A stretch of DNA of 64,000 bases from Ruminococcaceae bacterium BL-6 (GCA_902810075.1 LR778135.1:1240001-1304000), one strand, 5' to 3'. Positions 45,316 to 54,969 are shown, counted from the first letter of the stretch. Notes: generated by a model not told the origin, from the letters alone. Program-made: numbers and translations.

Positions 45316-46070
45316 CAGCGTACCTCCCTTTTAGAGAACCAGAGTGCGGTAATGGTCGCCGTAACAATGAGAAACCCCAGGGAGGCGGCAATGCCAACAG
45401 GAATCACATTGGCGTTCCACAGAGGATCGTTCGCTTCCAGCATCACCCCGTTTGGATGGACGCCGACAACCGGGCACATCAGCCGAACCGGCCAGCTCCA
45501 GGGAACGAAGGCCCAGTAGCTTTTGGACGCCGCCAACACGCCGACCACCGAGCCTGCGATTCCCACGATAACCGAGGCTGCGGTTCCTTTCCATACGGCG
45601 CAGAACAGCTCGATCGGGATAAGCCCAAGGGATGTCACCCAGACAAGGGCGCTCGCCTCCAAAATCGTTCCGACGGGCGGAGTGCCAAGGCCGAGGATGA
45701 GGCCTGTGATGAGAACCGCTGCAACCAGTATCGCCGACGTCAGCAGCAGCCACAGGGCCAGCACGGCGATTTTGCTCAAATAGAACAGCGGGATGGAAAT
45801 ATTATTTGCAAGCAGGCTGCGGTAACCGCCTGCCTTCTTCTCACGCGATTCTCCCAGCGCGCAGAGCAGAGCCACACCCAGAGGAATAAACAGCATCGGC
45901 CACCAGTTGAAGACCATGTCGAGCTGGAGCCGCCATTGGTTCATCTGCGACGTGACCTGCGTGCGGGTCACGCCCGCGAACAGGATAAAGAACAACGGGG
46001 CGGCAGCCGCCAGCTTTTTTGAAAAGGAACGGCGGTATTTCAGGCTCTCCGACTGGATCAGATTAAGCAT
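45315..46070 (-). CDS. Lantibiotic-protection ABC permease, LanE/MutE-like
   Basis: 251 residues, six TM helices. The N-terminus LNLIQSESLKYRRSFSKKL and the WPMLFIPLGVALLCALGESREKK segment match MutE/EpiE-type immunity permeases. It overlaps lanF by 8 bp. With LanG it forms the membrane channel that removes the peptide from the membrane. Confidence 0.82.
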   Translation of the reverse strand: MLNLIQSESLKYRRSFSKKLAAAAPLFFILFAGVTRTQVTSQMNQWRLQLDMVFNWWPMLFIPLGVALLCALGESREKKAGGYRSLLANNISIPLFYLSKIAVLALWLLLTSAILVAAVLITGLILGLGTPPVGTILEASALVWVTSLGLIPIELFCAVWKGTAASVIVGIAGSVVGVLAASKSYWAFVPWSWPVRLMCPVVGVHPNGVMLEANDPLWNANVIPVGIAASLGFLIVTATITALWFSKREVR

Positions 46071-46776
46071 GGCGGTCGTCCTTTCTGCTCTCGGAGACGA
46101 CTTTCATAAAAAGCTCTTCGAGGTTTTCACTCCGGTCGATCTTGCCCTGATAGCTCAGTCTTCCCGCGCTGATGATGCCGATGTGATCGGCGGTCTGTTC
46201 CACTTCGGAGAGGATATGGCTCGACAGGATCACCGTCATGCCTTCCGCCGGGAAAGAGCGGATCAATTCCCGCAGTTCCTGAATGCCGAGCGGGTCAAGC
46301 CCGTTGGTGGGTTCGTCCAGGATCAGCAGCTTCGGATGCTTCAAAAGCGCGATGGCGATGCCGAGCCGCTGTTTCATGCCGAGAGAAAATTGGGACGCCC
46401 GTTTTTTGCCGGTATTTTTCAGATTGACGGTTTCCAGCACCTCGTCGATTCGGCGCTCCGGCAGCCGCAGCAGTTTCGTGTGGACCAGAAGATTTTCCCG
46501 CGCGGTCAGGTTGCCGTACAGCGCGGGAGACTCGATCAAAGCCCCGATGTCGTCCAGGCTCTTCCTGCTCCAGGGCCGGCCTTCAAATAAAATCGCCCCT
46601 TCGGTTGAGTGGAGAAGGCCGGTGATCATTTTCAAAGTGGTCGTCTTGCCAGCTCCGTTCGGGCCGAGCAGGCCGTAGACCGAACCTCCCGCGATTTCGA
46701 GCGACACATGGTCCACGGCCATCTGCCGGCCGAAACGTTTGCACAGACCGTTCGTCTGTAAAATAAATTCCTGCAT
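46063..46776 (-). CDS. Lantibiotic-protection ABC ATPase, LanF/MutF-like
   Basis: 237 residues. Walker A GPNGAGKTTT, signature FSLGMKQRLGIA, Walker B LLILDEPTNGLDP, H-loop SSHIL. The E-loop ALIESPALYGNLTARENL is typical of LanF. The start ATG at 46776 has GAAAGGAG 8 nt upstream. First gene of lanFEG. No lantibiotic precursor or synthetase is nearby, so this is probably stand-alone resistance like CprABC. Confidence 0.88.
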   Translation of the reverse strand: MQEFILQTNGLCKRFGRQMAVDHVSLEIAGGSVYGLLGPNGAGKTTTLKMITGLLHSTEGAILFEGRPWSRKSLDDIGALIESPALYGNLTARENLLVHTKLLRLPERRIDEVLETVNLKNTGKKRASQFSLGMKQRLGIAIALLKHPKLLILDEPTNGLDPLGIQELRELIRSFPAEGMTVILSSHILSEVEQTADHIGIISAGRLSYQGKIDRSENLEELFMKVVSESRKDDRHA

Positions 46777-46817
46777 ATCCATGCTCCTTTCTGTGTTCGA
46801 GAGCAGGATAACAGGAA

Positions 46818-46845
46818 ATTATAAAGATTCTATAATGTTTTGCAA
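46818..46845 (-). promoter_or_regulatory. Promoter of lanFEG
   Basis: Read leftward: TTGCAA (46840-46845), 16 bp, TATAAT (46818-46823). Confidence 0.6.
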
Positions 46846-46958
46846 AACACGGTGACACGCGTCGCAGAAATATAGCGGCCTTAAAAAATAATGAATATCT
46901 GCCATACAAAAGCACTCACGACTCTCAGCTAAAAAAGAGTGGATATTTTATCTTTGCT

Positions 46959-48533
46959 TTACTGCCTTAACTTGAAAGTTTTCGGTGCCAGCCGGTAAGC
47001 CAGAACCAATGCGGTAGCCACATACAAAATACAAAACAGCGTAACGCCAATGCCGAACACAAGCGTGGAAACAGCCTTTCCGGCAGCAAAATAGCAGACC
47101 AGGTAGGTGATTGTATTGATAATTTCATAAATCGGATTCTTGATCTCCATGTTTGCGTTATAGGGCTGCAATAGATAATAGAGTACCAGCGTATGCACGG
47201 AAAAGAACACCGACATGGCAAAGATAGAAAGCACAATCACCACATAGTTCAACGGATTTTGGGTCCCTCCTGAGAAGAACAAAAGAAACGCAAGGCCAAG
47301 GGCCAATACAGAGGCCGGCATAAAATTGATGATTGAGATTGACTTGAGCCGTTCCGTAAATAATGCCAGAATTGCTTTTGGCTGCCGATAGAACCGATAG
47401 GCGAGCATGCTGTGGTCGCAGTTCATAAACATCGCCGCCGTGATGGCTCTGCCCCGGTTTATAAAATACATCAAAATCAGGGAAAACGGCAAATAGGTCA
47501 AAATCAGTTCATTCACCCTGGCCTTTCCATCCGGAATGGCAAAACAGACAGCAATGGCGATGGTCAAAAGGGCGATAAGAACCAGCGTGATCTTTTTAGC
47601 GGCCTTGGTCAGCATTTTAGAATGCCGCTTGATAAACAGTTCGTTAAAATACGAATACCCGGACTTACGGCTGGTCTGATTCAAATCAGTTTCTATCTTT
47701 TTCCGGTAGCTTTCCTGCGTTATCTGATGAACATCGACGGTATTCATCGCTAAATTGTTGGAAGTCAGCAGGGTACGATATACCATGCGGTATTTTTTGA
47801 ACCGCCAGATATATACAAAACAAGGAACAGCGGCAAAAATGGCGGTGGCGCAGAGCGCCAGGAAAAGAGTTTCACTCATCACATAGCCGAGAAACGGCAG
47901 CAGATAGGCTGCAATGAGCGCCAGTGCAGTTCCGGCCCAAATGATTGCCGGCGGCAGGCTTTCGTTGTATACTTTTTCTCCGTCTCTGCAATGGTACAAT
48001 GTTACAGCGGCCATAATCAATTTAATTCCACAAATAAAAATTGGTATCAGCAGGCAGGTAAATGCTCCTAAGCCCACAAAAGTTCCGAACACGAAGGAAA
48101 GAAGGAGAAAGCCCGCCGCTGTTTTTAGCAGGAAGTACAGATAGTCGGAGAGGGCGTATTTGCGTGCATCCATTCTCATCAGGAACATGGCATAGTACTT
48201 GTCTCTGCTGGGGCTAAAGAGATGGGAATTGAGCAGGCCGCCCGCAAGCGTCAGAAAAAACAGCGCATGCAGAAAAGAGCTGGGGCCGGAAGCCTTCATC
48301 CAGTATAAGGGCAAAACGATCATCAGGAGCAGGTATAGGGCTTTACCGGCAAAAGCCGAAACGATTTCGAACAAAATGCTGAGTATATTGGCAAAGCTTT
48401 TCAACCCGGAGCTTGCATATAGTGCGCTCGGCAGCATCTTATTCACAAGCGGAATTGACTTCAGCGCGTAGATAATTCCGTTGGTTTTATAGGCGTTTCG
48501 CAGCCTGAAAGAAATAGCAAAGGTCTTAATCAC
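46959..48533 (-). CDS. ABC exporter permease
   Basis: About 524 residues with around 12-14 hydrophobic segments in two halves separated by a basic cytoplasmic stretch. The probable GTG start at 48533 overlaps the stop of the ATPase gene (GTGATTAA); upstream in-frame codons run inside that gene. Large single-polypeptide permeases of this kind pair with one ATPase. Substrate unknown; its position beside lanFEG hints at defence but does not prove it. Confidence 0.72.
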   Translation of the reverse strand: MIKTFAISFRLRNAYKTNGIIYALKSIPLVNKMLPSALYASSGLKSFANILSILFEIVSAFAGKALYLLLMIVLPLYWMKASGPSSFLHALFFLTLAGGLLNSHLFSPSRDKYYAMFLMRMDARKYALSDYLYFLLKTAAGFLLLSFVFGTFVGLGAFTCLLIPIFICGIKLIMAAVTLYHCRDGEKVYNESLPPAIIWAGTALALIAAYLLPFLGYVMSETLFLALCATAIFAAVPCFVYIWRFKKYRMVYRTLLTSNNLAMNTVDVHQITQESYRKKIETDLNQTSRKSGYSYFNELFIKRHSKMLTKAAKKITLVLIALLTIAIAVCFAIPDGKARVNELILTYLPFSLILMYFINRGRAITAAMFMNCDHSMLAYRFYRQPKAILALFTERLKSISIINFMPASVLALGLAFLLFFSGGTQNPLNYVVIVLSIFAMSVFFSVHTLVLYYLLQPYNANMEIKNPIYEIINTITYLVCYFAAGKAVSTLVFGIGVTLFCILYVATALVLAYRLAPKTFKLRQ

Positions 48534-49233
48534 TGCCGTCACCCCGCAGAGCGGCAATAATCTTGTCCTCAAATTCATCGTTATCCAGATTCGTTTTTCT
48601 GATTTCTTCCAAAACCCCATCACTCAAAATGACGATTTTATCACAAAGGTTGAGCGCCAATTCCATGATATGTGTTGACAGAATAATAATATGATCCGTT
48701 TTCATCTGCCGAAGCAGCTGCTTCATTTCATCCGCAACAACGATATCAAAAGAAGTGAGCGGCTCATCTAAGAGCAGAATGCTGGGATTCGCAATAAAAT
48801 TCACCAGCATCTGCATTTTGTTCTTCATTCCATGGGAATAATCCTTAATCAGCCTGTCTCTGTCTTCCGGATCGATCCGCATGAAATCAAAATACTGATC
48901 GATCGTATGGACTTCTTTCATTTTTTCTCGATTGATATCGAGAAAAAATTTTAGAAATTCCCGGCCCGTCAGGAATTCCGGAACCACGGGAGTGGACAAG
49001 ACATAGCCGATATCCTCTGATAAAATAGGGCGGCAGGTTCCATTTTCTTCAATTTGAAAGGTCCCCCCATCCGCCGGAATGTCTTCGTTGATACAATTAA
49101 AAAGGGTTGTCTTTCCTGCGCCGTTGCGGCCAAGCAGCCCATAAATTTTCCCTTTCTCAAAAGTAAAGGAAGCGCCTTTCAGCACTTCTTTTTTATCAAA
49201 TTTCTTTTGAATGTCATGAATGACCAAGTTCAT
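48526..49233 (-). CDS. ABC transporter ATP-binding protein
   Basis: 235 residues. Walker A GRNGAGKTT, Walker B ILLLDEPL, H-loop STHIM. The signature motif is degenerate (YSHGMKNKMQM in place of LSGGQ), as in several Firmicute export ATPases. GAGGTG site. It is coupled to the permease by overlapping stop and start. Confidence 0.88.
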   Translation of the reverse strand: MNLVIHDIQKKFDKKEVLKGASFTFEKGKIYGLLGRNGAGKTTLFNCINEDIPADGGTFQIEENGTCRPILSEDIGYVLSTPVVPEFLTGREFLKFFLDINREKMKEVHTIDQYFDFMRIDPEDRDRLIKDYSHGMKNKMQMLVNFIANPSILLLDEPLTSFDIVVADEMKQLLRQMKTDHIIILSTHIMELALNLCDKIVILSDGVLEEIRKTNLDNDEFEDKIIAALRGDGSD

Positions 49234-49758
49234 AGATCCACCTCTAAAAATCAGTTAGTATTCATCGAACGAACGACAAAACATTCCGGAATTGCTGCCA
49301 CCAATATGCTATCAAGAAATAATTGAAACCTTGCTGAGCTGCCGACTACCACCTGCCCGCAAAATGGGCGTTCCCCGCTCACTCTAGCGCAGCAATTTGC
49401 CGTTCGCGTTCCGGCCTTTTCAGCTTGATGATGAGGCGCCATTCCCGTCCCATTCTACGCTTTGCTTCGGTCAAAGCCGCGTCATACTTCCTGGGGAGGC
49501 TTTGTTCCATCTGAACGGATGATAGAAACACTCATGCGCCGCCTATTTTTTTAAAATGCTGTGCGACACGCATGGGCTCCCTCTCGCCGTCATTAAAAAC
49601 AGTCTCCAGTATGGAATTATTCTTCGCTCAAATCCTGATATTGTTATCATAACATATATTTCGGCTGGATTCTATGACTGAATCCTGTTTAGCTCTTGAT
49701 TTTATTGTGAAAGATAATTATAGTAAAGAATATCATTTATATGGAAGGAAAGATGCGT
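49234..49758. other. Gene-poor interval with a small leftward frame
   Basis: 525 bp. A 43-codon leftward frame (49379-49510) encodes a Lys/Arg-rich peptide ending RPERERQIAALE. It has no ribosome site and is probably a fragment of a mobile-element gene. Nothing else was recognised. Confidence 0.35.
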
Positions 49759-49965
49759 ATGCCACGCGGAGTCCGGAAGTCCATTGAAGAACAGATTTCG
49801 GATATTGACCAGAAAATCCAGGAGCTTCAGGAAAAGAAAAAGCAGTTGCAGGAAGAGAAGGAGCAAAAGGAAATCCAGCAGCTTTTGGATGCGGTAAAAG
49901 AAACTGGGTTTACTCCCGCCGAGCTTGTCAAACAGCTTGCGGAACAAAAGAAATCTGAAAATTAA
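49759..49965 (+). CDS. Small coiled-coil protein
   Basis: 68 residues. The ATG at 49759 follows GGAAGGAAAG by 6 nt. An N-terminal basic MPRGVRKS is followed by a long Lys/Glu/Gln-rich heptad helix (residues 10-45) and a TGFTPAELVKQL tail resembling the end of H-NS-like or element-borne small proteins. Such proteins are common on Firmicute integrative elements. Two terminators follow directly, supporting a real transcript. Confidence 0.65.
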   Translation: MPRGVRKSIEEQISDIDQKIQELQEKKKQLQEEKEQKEIQQLLDAVKETGFTPAELVKQLAEQKKSEN

Positions 49966-49972
49966 TTCCGCC

Positions 49973-50006
49973 AAGGCGCTGTAAAAAAAGCAGCGCCTTA
50001 TTTTTT
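49973..50006 (+). terminator. Terminator 1 after coiled-coil gene
   Basis: AAGGCGCTG and CAGCGCCTT arms followed by ATTTTTT. Confidence 0.85.
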
Positions 50007-50040
50007 GCCCCGTCATAAAAGCCATGACGGGGCTGTTTTT
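50007..50040 (+). terminator. Terminator 2 after coiled-coil gene
   Basis: GCCCCGTCAT and ATGACGGGGC arms followed by TGTTTTT, directly abutting the first terminator. Confidence 0.8.
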
Positions 50041-50185
50041 ATTGGAGATGAAACGGATACCGATGGCGGCCACAACCCCCCGTATACCCTTTTTATTGTA
50101 GAGGATGAAGATGCGCCGAATCCCTGTGAAGATTGAGACTGCCTCGGGAAAATGATCTGTTCCACCATCGCTATCTAAGTGTACC

Positions 50186-50383
50186 TCATGGTGCCAAAGC
50201 TGCGTAGTCACGGATACGTCCCCTTTTTTGTCACGGAGCGCAAACGCAGTGAGACGGCGCTGATCCAAGTCATTCAAGAGGCGTTCGTGCAGGGTGTGTA
50301 TTTACCCGGAAGATGGAGAAGCTGGCCCGCAGCCTAGGAATAGAGAACCTTTTCTGCATCTTATCTGGAAATGCTATGGGTTA
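50186..50383 (+). pseudogene. IS256 family transposase remnant
   Basis: The frame reads VPKLRSHGYVPFFVTERKR and SETALIQVIQEAFVQGV, then shifts frame to TRKMEKLARSLGIENL: the conserved N-terminal region of IS256/mutator transposases (usual text: ALIxVIQEAFVxGVSTRKxExLAxSLGI). Neither the start nor the catalytic DDE part is present. Decayed element. Confidence 0.7.
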
Positions 50384-50553
50384 AGCTGGCTATCTTCCGG
50401 CTTGTCGATGGGGAGCGATCGGTTTTGGATCAATCCATAAAACAACCAAAAGCGGCGGGGATTGTTGCGGCGCTTGTTCCGCCCATCGTCCTGTTTCTGC
50501 TGTGCAACAGAAAAATCGTCGAGGGCCTTACCGCCGGGGCCGTGAAGGGATAA
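50371..50553 (+). pseudogene. Sugar ABC permease remnant (C-terminus)
   Basis: The last 40 codons (AAGIVAALVPPIVLFLLCNR, then KIVEGLTAGAVKG) are the typical end of a MalG-type carbohydrate ABC permease, including the terminal GLTAGAVKG. All else is missing. It abuts the IS256 remnant and lies 44 bp before the PHP gene, suggesting that the PHP and DeoR genes are the surviving tail of a sugar operon. Confidence 0.65.
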
Positions 50554-50597
50554 CGCCAGCAAAAGCAAATTCATATAAGGAAAGGTTTAATCAAAAG

Positions 50598-51581
50598 ATG
50601 AATATCGAGATCCCCGCATTCTCCAAACGTGGAAATTGGTACAAGGGCAATCTGCACATTCATACGGTTCTTTCGGATGGAAAGGCTACCGCAGAACAGA
50701 TTGTCGCGCTGTATCGAAAAGCCGGCTATCATTTTCTTGCAATCACCGACCATAACGTATTTCAAGCCTATCCGCAGTTTCCCGGCGAACGGCTCTTGAT
50801 GCTTGCGGGCACTGAGCTTACGCCCGGGTTTGACAGAAGAGATTATAAATTGATGGAGGCCATGGAAGCCTATCGGAAAGGTGAGTTTGAATTCGGAAAA
50901 GCGGAGCCTTCTCTTCGTCAAAGGATCAACGCGCTGTGCAGCCCGCATGTGATCGCCATCTCCAGGCGGGAAACCAATGCGTTTTGGGAAGCGGAAAGCG
51001 ATCGGCTGACTGGAATCCAGAATATGATCGATTATGCCGCAGAAAAGGGTTGTCTCTCCATCGTGGCCCATCCGGCATGGTCGAAGCTGGATACACAAAC
51101 GCTGCTTTCTCTGCAGGGTTATACTGCCATGGAGGTCTACAACCATGCCAGCAGCCCCTGGGAGGAATCCTCCATCCAGTGGGATTCGCTGCTCGACCAA
51201 GGAGCCCGGGTATTCAGTATGGCTTGTGATGATGCGCACGAACCAGGGGACGTTGACGGCGGGTATATTATGGTCAAATCTGTCGCCCTGACATATGATG
51301 CCATCATCGGGGCCCTTGAGAGCGGAGATTATTATTCATCCTGCGGCCCTGTAATCGAGAATTTCTATTTTGACGGCGGGTGCGTGGGGGTTTCCTGTTC
51401 GAAGGCGAAAGAGGTCCGCTTTCTGACGGACAATCGATTTGGCCGGACATACCGCGCGGAAAAAGGTGCATTCCTGACGCATTGCACCCATAGGCTTTTG
51501 GGAAACGAACGGTATGTACGCGTGGAAATTGTGGACATGGAAGGCCGTAAGGCGTGGACAAACCCGGCATTTTTGTGGTAA
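50598..51581 (+). CDS. PHP domain metal-dependent phosphoesterase
   Basis: 327 residues from the ATG at 50598 (AAGGAAAGG upstream). PHP metal-binding motifs in order: HIHTVLSDG, ITDHNVF, GTELTP, VAHPAW and ACDDAHE. A C-terminal beta-rich extension follows. PHP proteins hydrolyse phosphoesters. In a sugar-uptake context it may release phosphate from a sugar phosphate or glycerophosphodiester; substrate unknown. Confidence 0.85.
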   Translation: MNIEIPAFSKRGNWYKGNLHIHTVLSDGKATAEQIVALYRKAGYHFLAITDHNVFQAYPQFPGERLLMLAGTELTPGFDRRDYKLMEAMEAYRKGEFEFGKAEPSLRQRINALCSPHVIAISRRETNAFWEAESDRLTGIQNMIDYAAEKGCLSIVAHPAWSKLDTQTLLSLQGYTAMEVYNHASSPWEESSIQWDSLLDQGARVFSMACDDAHEPGDVDGGYIMVKSVALTYDAIIGALESGDYYSSCGPVIENFYFDGGCVGVSCSKAKEVRFLTDNRFGRTYRAEKGAFLTHCTHRLLGNERYVRVEIVDMEGRKAWTNPAFLW

Positions 51582-51634
51582 GATTTCTTTTCGTACAGGG
51601 CATTTCAAAAAAATGACAACAGGAGGAAGAAACC

Positions 51635-52417
51635 GTGTCACTGGAAGGGGAAGACCGGAAAGCCTATATTCTCGACATGTTGGATACGATGGGGAAAGTA
51701 AAGGTCAACCTGCTTTCGGAAAAATTGCAGGTAACGCCGGAGACCATAAGAAGGTACCTGGAGGAACTGGAAAGGGAGAACCGGATCAAGCGCGTATATG
51801 GGGGCGCCGTCAAGGTCTCTGGAGGGGTTGAACTGCCCTATGCCGACCGGACGATCCACAACATCGACGCGAAAAGGAAGATCGGGAAGTCCGCCGCACG
51901 TCTCGTTTGCGATGGTGAACTGATTGTGATAGACGTTGGGACCACCACGCTGCAAATGGTGCAGCACATTTTGCACCGGAAAAATCTCGTTGTGGTCACG
52001 TCTTCTTTTGGCGCGTTGAAGGAACTGATCCAGTACAGAAACAGCAACGCTTTTTCCGGCCGGATCATCTTTGTAGGCGGAGATATCAATTCACGGCAGA
52101 TGACAGTTTCGGGGACGCTTGCCGAAGATTTTATGGAAAATCTGTATGCGGACAAGGCGTTTGTTTCCGTCGCCGGGTTTTCCCTGGATGGCGGCCTGAC
52201 CTCTTATGATCTCAATGAATGCACCCTCACCAGGAAGATCCTGCACCATGCGGGGCAGAGTATCGTACTGGCCGACCAGTCCAAAATAGGCTGCAGGAAC
52301 CACTTCAAAATCGGCGACCTTTCTGTCGCGGATAAGATCATCTGTAATGCGCCCGCACCTGCGGAGTGGGAGACGGCGCTTGCACAGATGGGAGTGGAAT
52401 GGATCTGCACCGAGTAA
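51635..52417 (+). CDS. DeoR/GlpR family transcriptional regulator
   Basis: 260 residues, GTG start with AGGAGG 8 nt upstream. An N-terminal DeoR helix-turn-helix (VNLLSEKLQVTPETIRRYLEEL) precedes the DeoR C-terminal sugar-phosphate sensor (DVGTTTLQM; GGDINSRQMTVSG; VLADQSKIG). It usually represses sugar catabolic operons. It lies 53 bp behind the PHP gene. Confidence 0.92.
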   Translation: MSLEGEDRKAYILDMLDTMGKVKVNLLSEKLQVTPETIRRYLEELERENRIKRVYGGAVKVSGGVELPYADRTIHNIDAKRKIGKSAARLVCDGELIVIDVGTTTLQMVQHILHRKNLVVVTSSFGALKELIQYRNSNAFSGRIIFVGGDINSRQMTVSGTLAEDFMENLYADKAFVSVAGFSLDGGLTSYDLNECTLTRKILHHAGQSIVLADQSKIGCRNHFKIGDLSVADKIICNAPAPAEWETALAQMGVEWICTE

Positions 52418-53104
52418 GGAGATCAAGCGAAAGATTTCAATAAGGATCTGACCAAAATGCGGAAAGGGAGGACGCCGGAGAATCTGGACCGCCCGCGCGA
52501 GTTGGAGTTGCAGGCTGAGTTTGAAAGGGATTTGGAGGAAGACCATCGGACGAGGACCACCTCGATGAAAGCGAAGATGAGCTGTCATTGTGATTTATTT
52601 TTTCCGTAAATAATGTCCGCAGACATCGGGGGCATCGTCATTCGGGAAGCTGTTTAAGTCCTTTCAAAATACCCGAAAACTCCTCGTTCCCATTTAAATC
52701 TTTAAATCAAAAGTTGGATTTTCCAATATCACCTGAAAAACACAGCAATTGAAATAGCTTTTCGACTGAATAGCCGGGTACATTTCAATTTGGGCTTGGT
52801 TGGTGCGGATATGCCTATTAGACTGCAATAGTGTGGGATTTACTGCCGTTTAAGGTACCAAAACAGGGAAGAAAAAAATTGGACTTCCTGCGATACCTGG
52901 TTTTTGTCAGCGTCCTTTCTTTCGTGGCGCCGCTTTTTGTGCTTCGAGTAAATCACATCGCGCAGATTATGTGGTGAGCTTTATCAACAGAATGTATTCT
53001 TTGCATGGAGTGTGTGGATGCGTGTCAGCACCATGCTCAAAGCTTTGATGGCGGGTCTTGTCCCCATATCATTATGACCAGCGGAACAGGCCTGAAACGC
53101 CGGT
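52418..53104. other. Intergenic region without recognised gene
   Basis: 687 bp. A charged frame (52430-52610) and a short hydrophobic TTG-started frame (52880-52981) are visible, but both lack good ribosome sites and similarity. Possibly decayed genes. Confidence 0.35.
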
Positions 53105-53536
53105 TTATTCGTCAGAGGAATAGACCTTATATTTATAATCTTTCCACTGGGGAAGCGGCTGACTGCCCAGTAGGCTCTTTTTGATATCCTTGTAGTAATG
53201 CAATTTTCTAAGCACATGAGCATAATCTCCCTGAAGCTGTTTGATTTGTTCGGCAACAGATTTCTTTCGCTCCTGTAAAAGGGCTAAAATATCATCCAGA
53301 TGTTCAAACTCTTCCGATTCGTAAGAGAAGAACAGTTTGAGCTGTGTGATGGTCATACCGGTATTCTTGAAGCAGCAGATGGTTTTTAGCCGGCTCACAT
53401 GGCCCTCCGTGAAAATTCGCTGACCGGAAGCCGTTCTCCCAATGTTCGTCAGAATTCCGGTTTCTTCATAGTACCGTATCGTTGATACCGGGAGATGAAA
53501 CATATCAGATATTTCCCGAATACTATATTGCTGCAT
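53105..53536 (-). CDS. MerR family regulator
   Basis: 143 residues. A MerR winged helix (YSIREISDMFHLPVSTIRYYEETGIL) and a dimerising coiled coil (about 80-125); no metal-binding Cys cluster, so it is of the small-molecule or redox-responsive type. Divergent from an aldo/keto reductase whose promoter has the MerR-specific 19-bp spacer. Confidence 0.92.
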   Translation of the reverse strand: MQQYSIREISDMFHLPVSTIRYYEETGILTNIGRTASGQRIFTEGHVSRLKTICCFKNTGMTITQLKLFFSYESEEFEHLDDILALLQERKKSVAEQIKQLQGDYAHVLRKLHYYKDIKKSLLGSQPLPQWKDYKYKVYSSDE

Positions 53537-53591
53537 TTTAGTCGCTCCTTACTGTATATCATATCATTTATATCATTTTTAAAAATGCCTC

Positions 53592-53622
53592 TTGACTTCA
53601 AGTATACTTGAGGTAGTAAGCT
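53592..53622 (+). promoter_or_regulatory. MerR-type promoter of the aldo/keto reductase
   Basis: TTGACT (53592-53597), 19-bp spacer, TAAGCT (53617-53622). The spacer contains the dyad CAAGTATACTTG. Overlong spacers with a central dyad are the mark of MerR activation by DNA untwisting. Confidence 0.75.
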
Positions 53623-53660
53623 GTGTAAAGTAAAATAATAATTTCAGGAGGGGAAAACAA

Positions 53661-54656
53661 ATGTATCATGCACAGGAAGCACGTTATCAATCTATGAGGT
53701 ATTCCCGTTGTGGCAACAGCGGACTTTTGTTACCGGCAGTTTCCCTGGGGTTATGGCATAACTTTGGTGATACTTCTCCCTATGAAAATATGAAGCAGCT
53801 TTGCTTTACCGCATTCGATCAAGGGATAACCCATTTGGATCTGGCAAACAACTATGGCCCCGCCCCCGGCAGCGCCGAAAAAAATCTGGGCCGTATTCTT
53901 CGTGAGGATTTTCAAGGCTACCGTGACGAATTGATTATCAGTACAAAGGCGGGCTACGAGATGTGGAACGGCCCCTATGGAAACTGGGGAGGCCGAAAAT
54001 ATATCCTTGCAAGTCTTGATCAGAGCTTACAGCGTATGGGATTGGAATATGTGGATATTTTTTACCACCACCGCATGGATCCTGAAACACCTCTGGAGGA
54101 AACAATGGGTGCGCTGTCGCAGGCAGTTACAAGCGGCAAGGCTCTGTATGTAGGACTTTCCAATTACGATGGCGCAACACTGGAAAAGGCTACGGAAATT
54201 CTGCGGGAGCTTCGGTGTCCCTTCGTCATCAATCAAAATCGCTATTCCATTTTTGACAGAACCATTGAGCAAAACGGATTAAAAGAAACCTCTGCAAGGC
54301 TGAAAAAGGGGATTATCGCATTCAGTCCTTTGGCGCAGGGGATGTTGACCAGCCGGTATCTGCACGGCATCCCGGAGGATAGCCGTATCAAAACAGATGG
54401 GCGTTTTTTGAAAGAATCCGCCTTAACAAAAGAACGTTTATCCCAAATCGAAGCGCTCAATCAATTAGCCGCAAACCGTGGGCAGACGTTAGCTGAAATG
54501 GCCCTGAGTTGGATCCTTCGTGATGGGATCGTAACGAGCGTGCTGATTGGCGCTTCCAAGCCGTCACAGATTTTGGATAACATCAAAGCGCTGGAAAACA
54601 CAAACTTTACTGCGGAGGAAGTGCGACAAATCGACGAAATCTCGGCAGCGAGATAA
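53661..54656 (+). CDS. Aldo/keto reductase (YghZ-like)
   Basis: 331 residues, AGGAGG site. TIM-barrel AKR with catalytic Asp and Tyr in DLANNYG, Lys in STKAGY and His in FYHHRMD; the NADPH loop is near LIGASKPSQI. It resembles YghZ (glyceraldehyde-3-phosphate/methylglyoxal reductase) and Kv-beta-like AKRs. Its MerR neighbour suggests induction by reactive aldehydes. Confidence 0.92.
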   Translation: MYHAQEARYQSMRYSRCGNSGLLLPAVSLGLWHNFGDTSPYENMKQLCFTAFDQGITHLDLANNYGPAPGSAEKNLGRILREDFQGYRDELIISTKAGYEMWNGPYGNWGGRKYILASLDQSLQRMGLEYVDIFYHHRMDPETPLEETMGALSQAVTSGKALYVGLSNYDGATLEKATEILRELRCPFVINQNRYSIFDRTIEQNGLKETSARLKKGIIAFSPLAQGMLTSRYLHGIPEDSRIKTDGRFLKESALTKERLSQIEALNQLAANRGQTLAEMALSWILRDGIVTSVLIGASKPSQILDNIKALENTNFTAEEVRQIDEISAAR

Positions 54657-54969
54657 ATAATTGCATGGGGCTGTTCTATTTGATGAATGAAAGGCGGAAA
54701 TTTTATATACGTCCTGTCTGTTGGCGAAAACAGCCCCGCGCCTGCGGCTGCCCGACCTGCAAGCACCGCCCTGTTTTCCTGCCGCTTCAAATGCCCTTGT
54801 CCTCCCCGGCTGCAACGGTATTTTCACGGCAACATCAGCAGAGCGTATCACACACTACACTTTGCTCCGCAAAGTTGTGTGAAAGGATATTGGGAGGATC
54901 AAGACAGACTTGGACCTATTGTGCTTTAGCTTTACTCATTGTTTTAATGCAAAGTTTAATTTTTTGTTG
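54657..54969. other. Intergenic region upstream of the gcv promoter
   Basis: Rightward frames are present (for example 54665-54973 and 54687-54929), but they lack ribosome sites and consistent composition. A hairpin of the form CACAC...ACTTTGC/GCAAAGT...GTGTG lies near 54850-54883. Confidence 0.35.

Noticed and set aside
50047..50133. Acidic open frame after the double terminator (ends EDEDAPNPCED)
   Set aside because: It lies downstream of two terminators without a start or ribosome site; at most a gene scar.
52880..52981. Small hydrophobic peptide with TTG start
   Set aside because: Weak ribosome site and no supporting context; could be chance.
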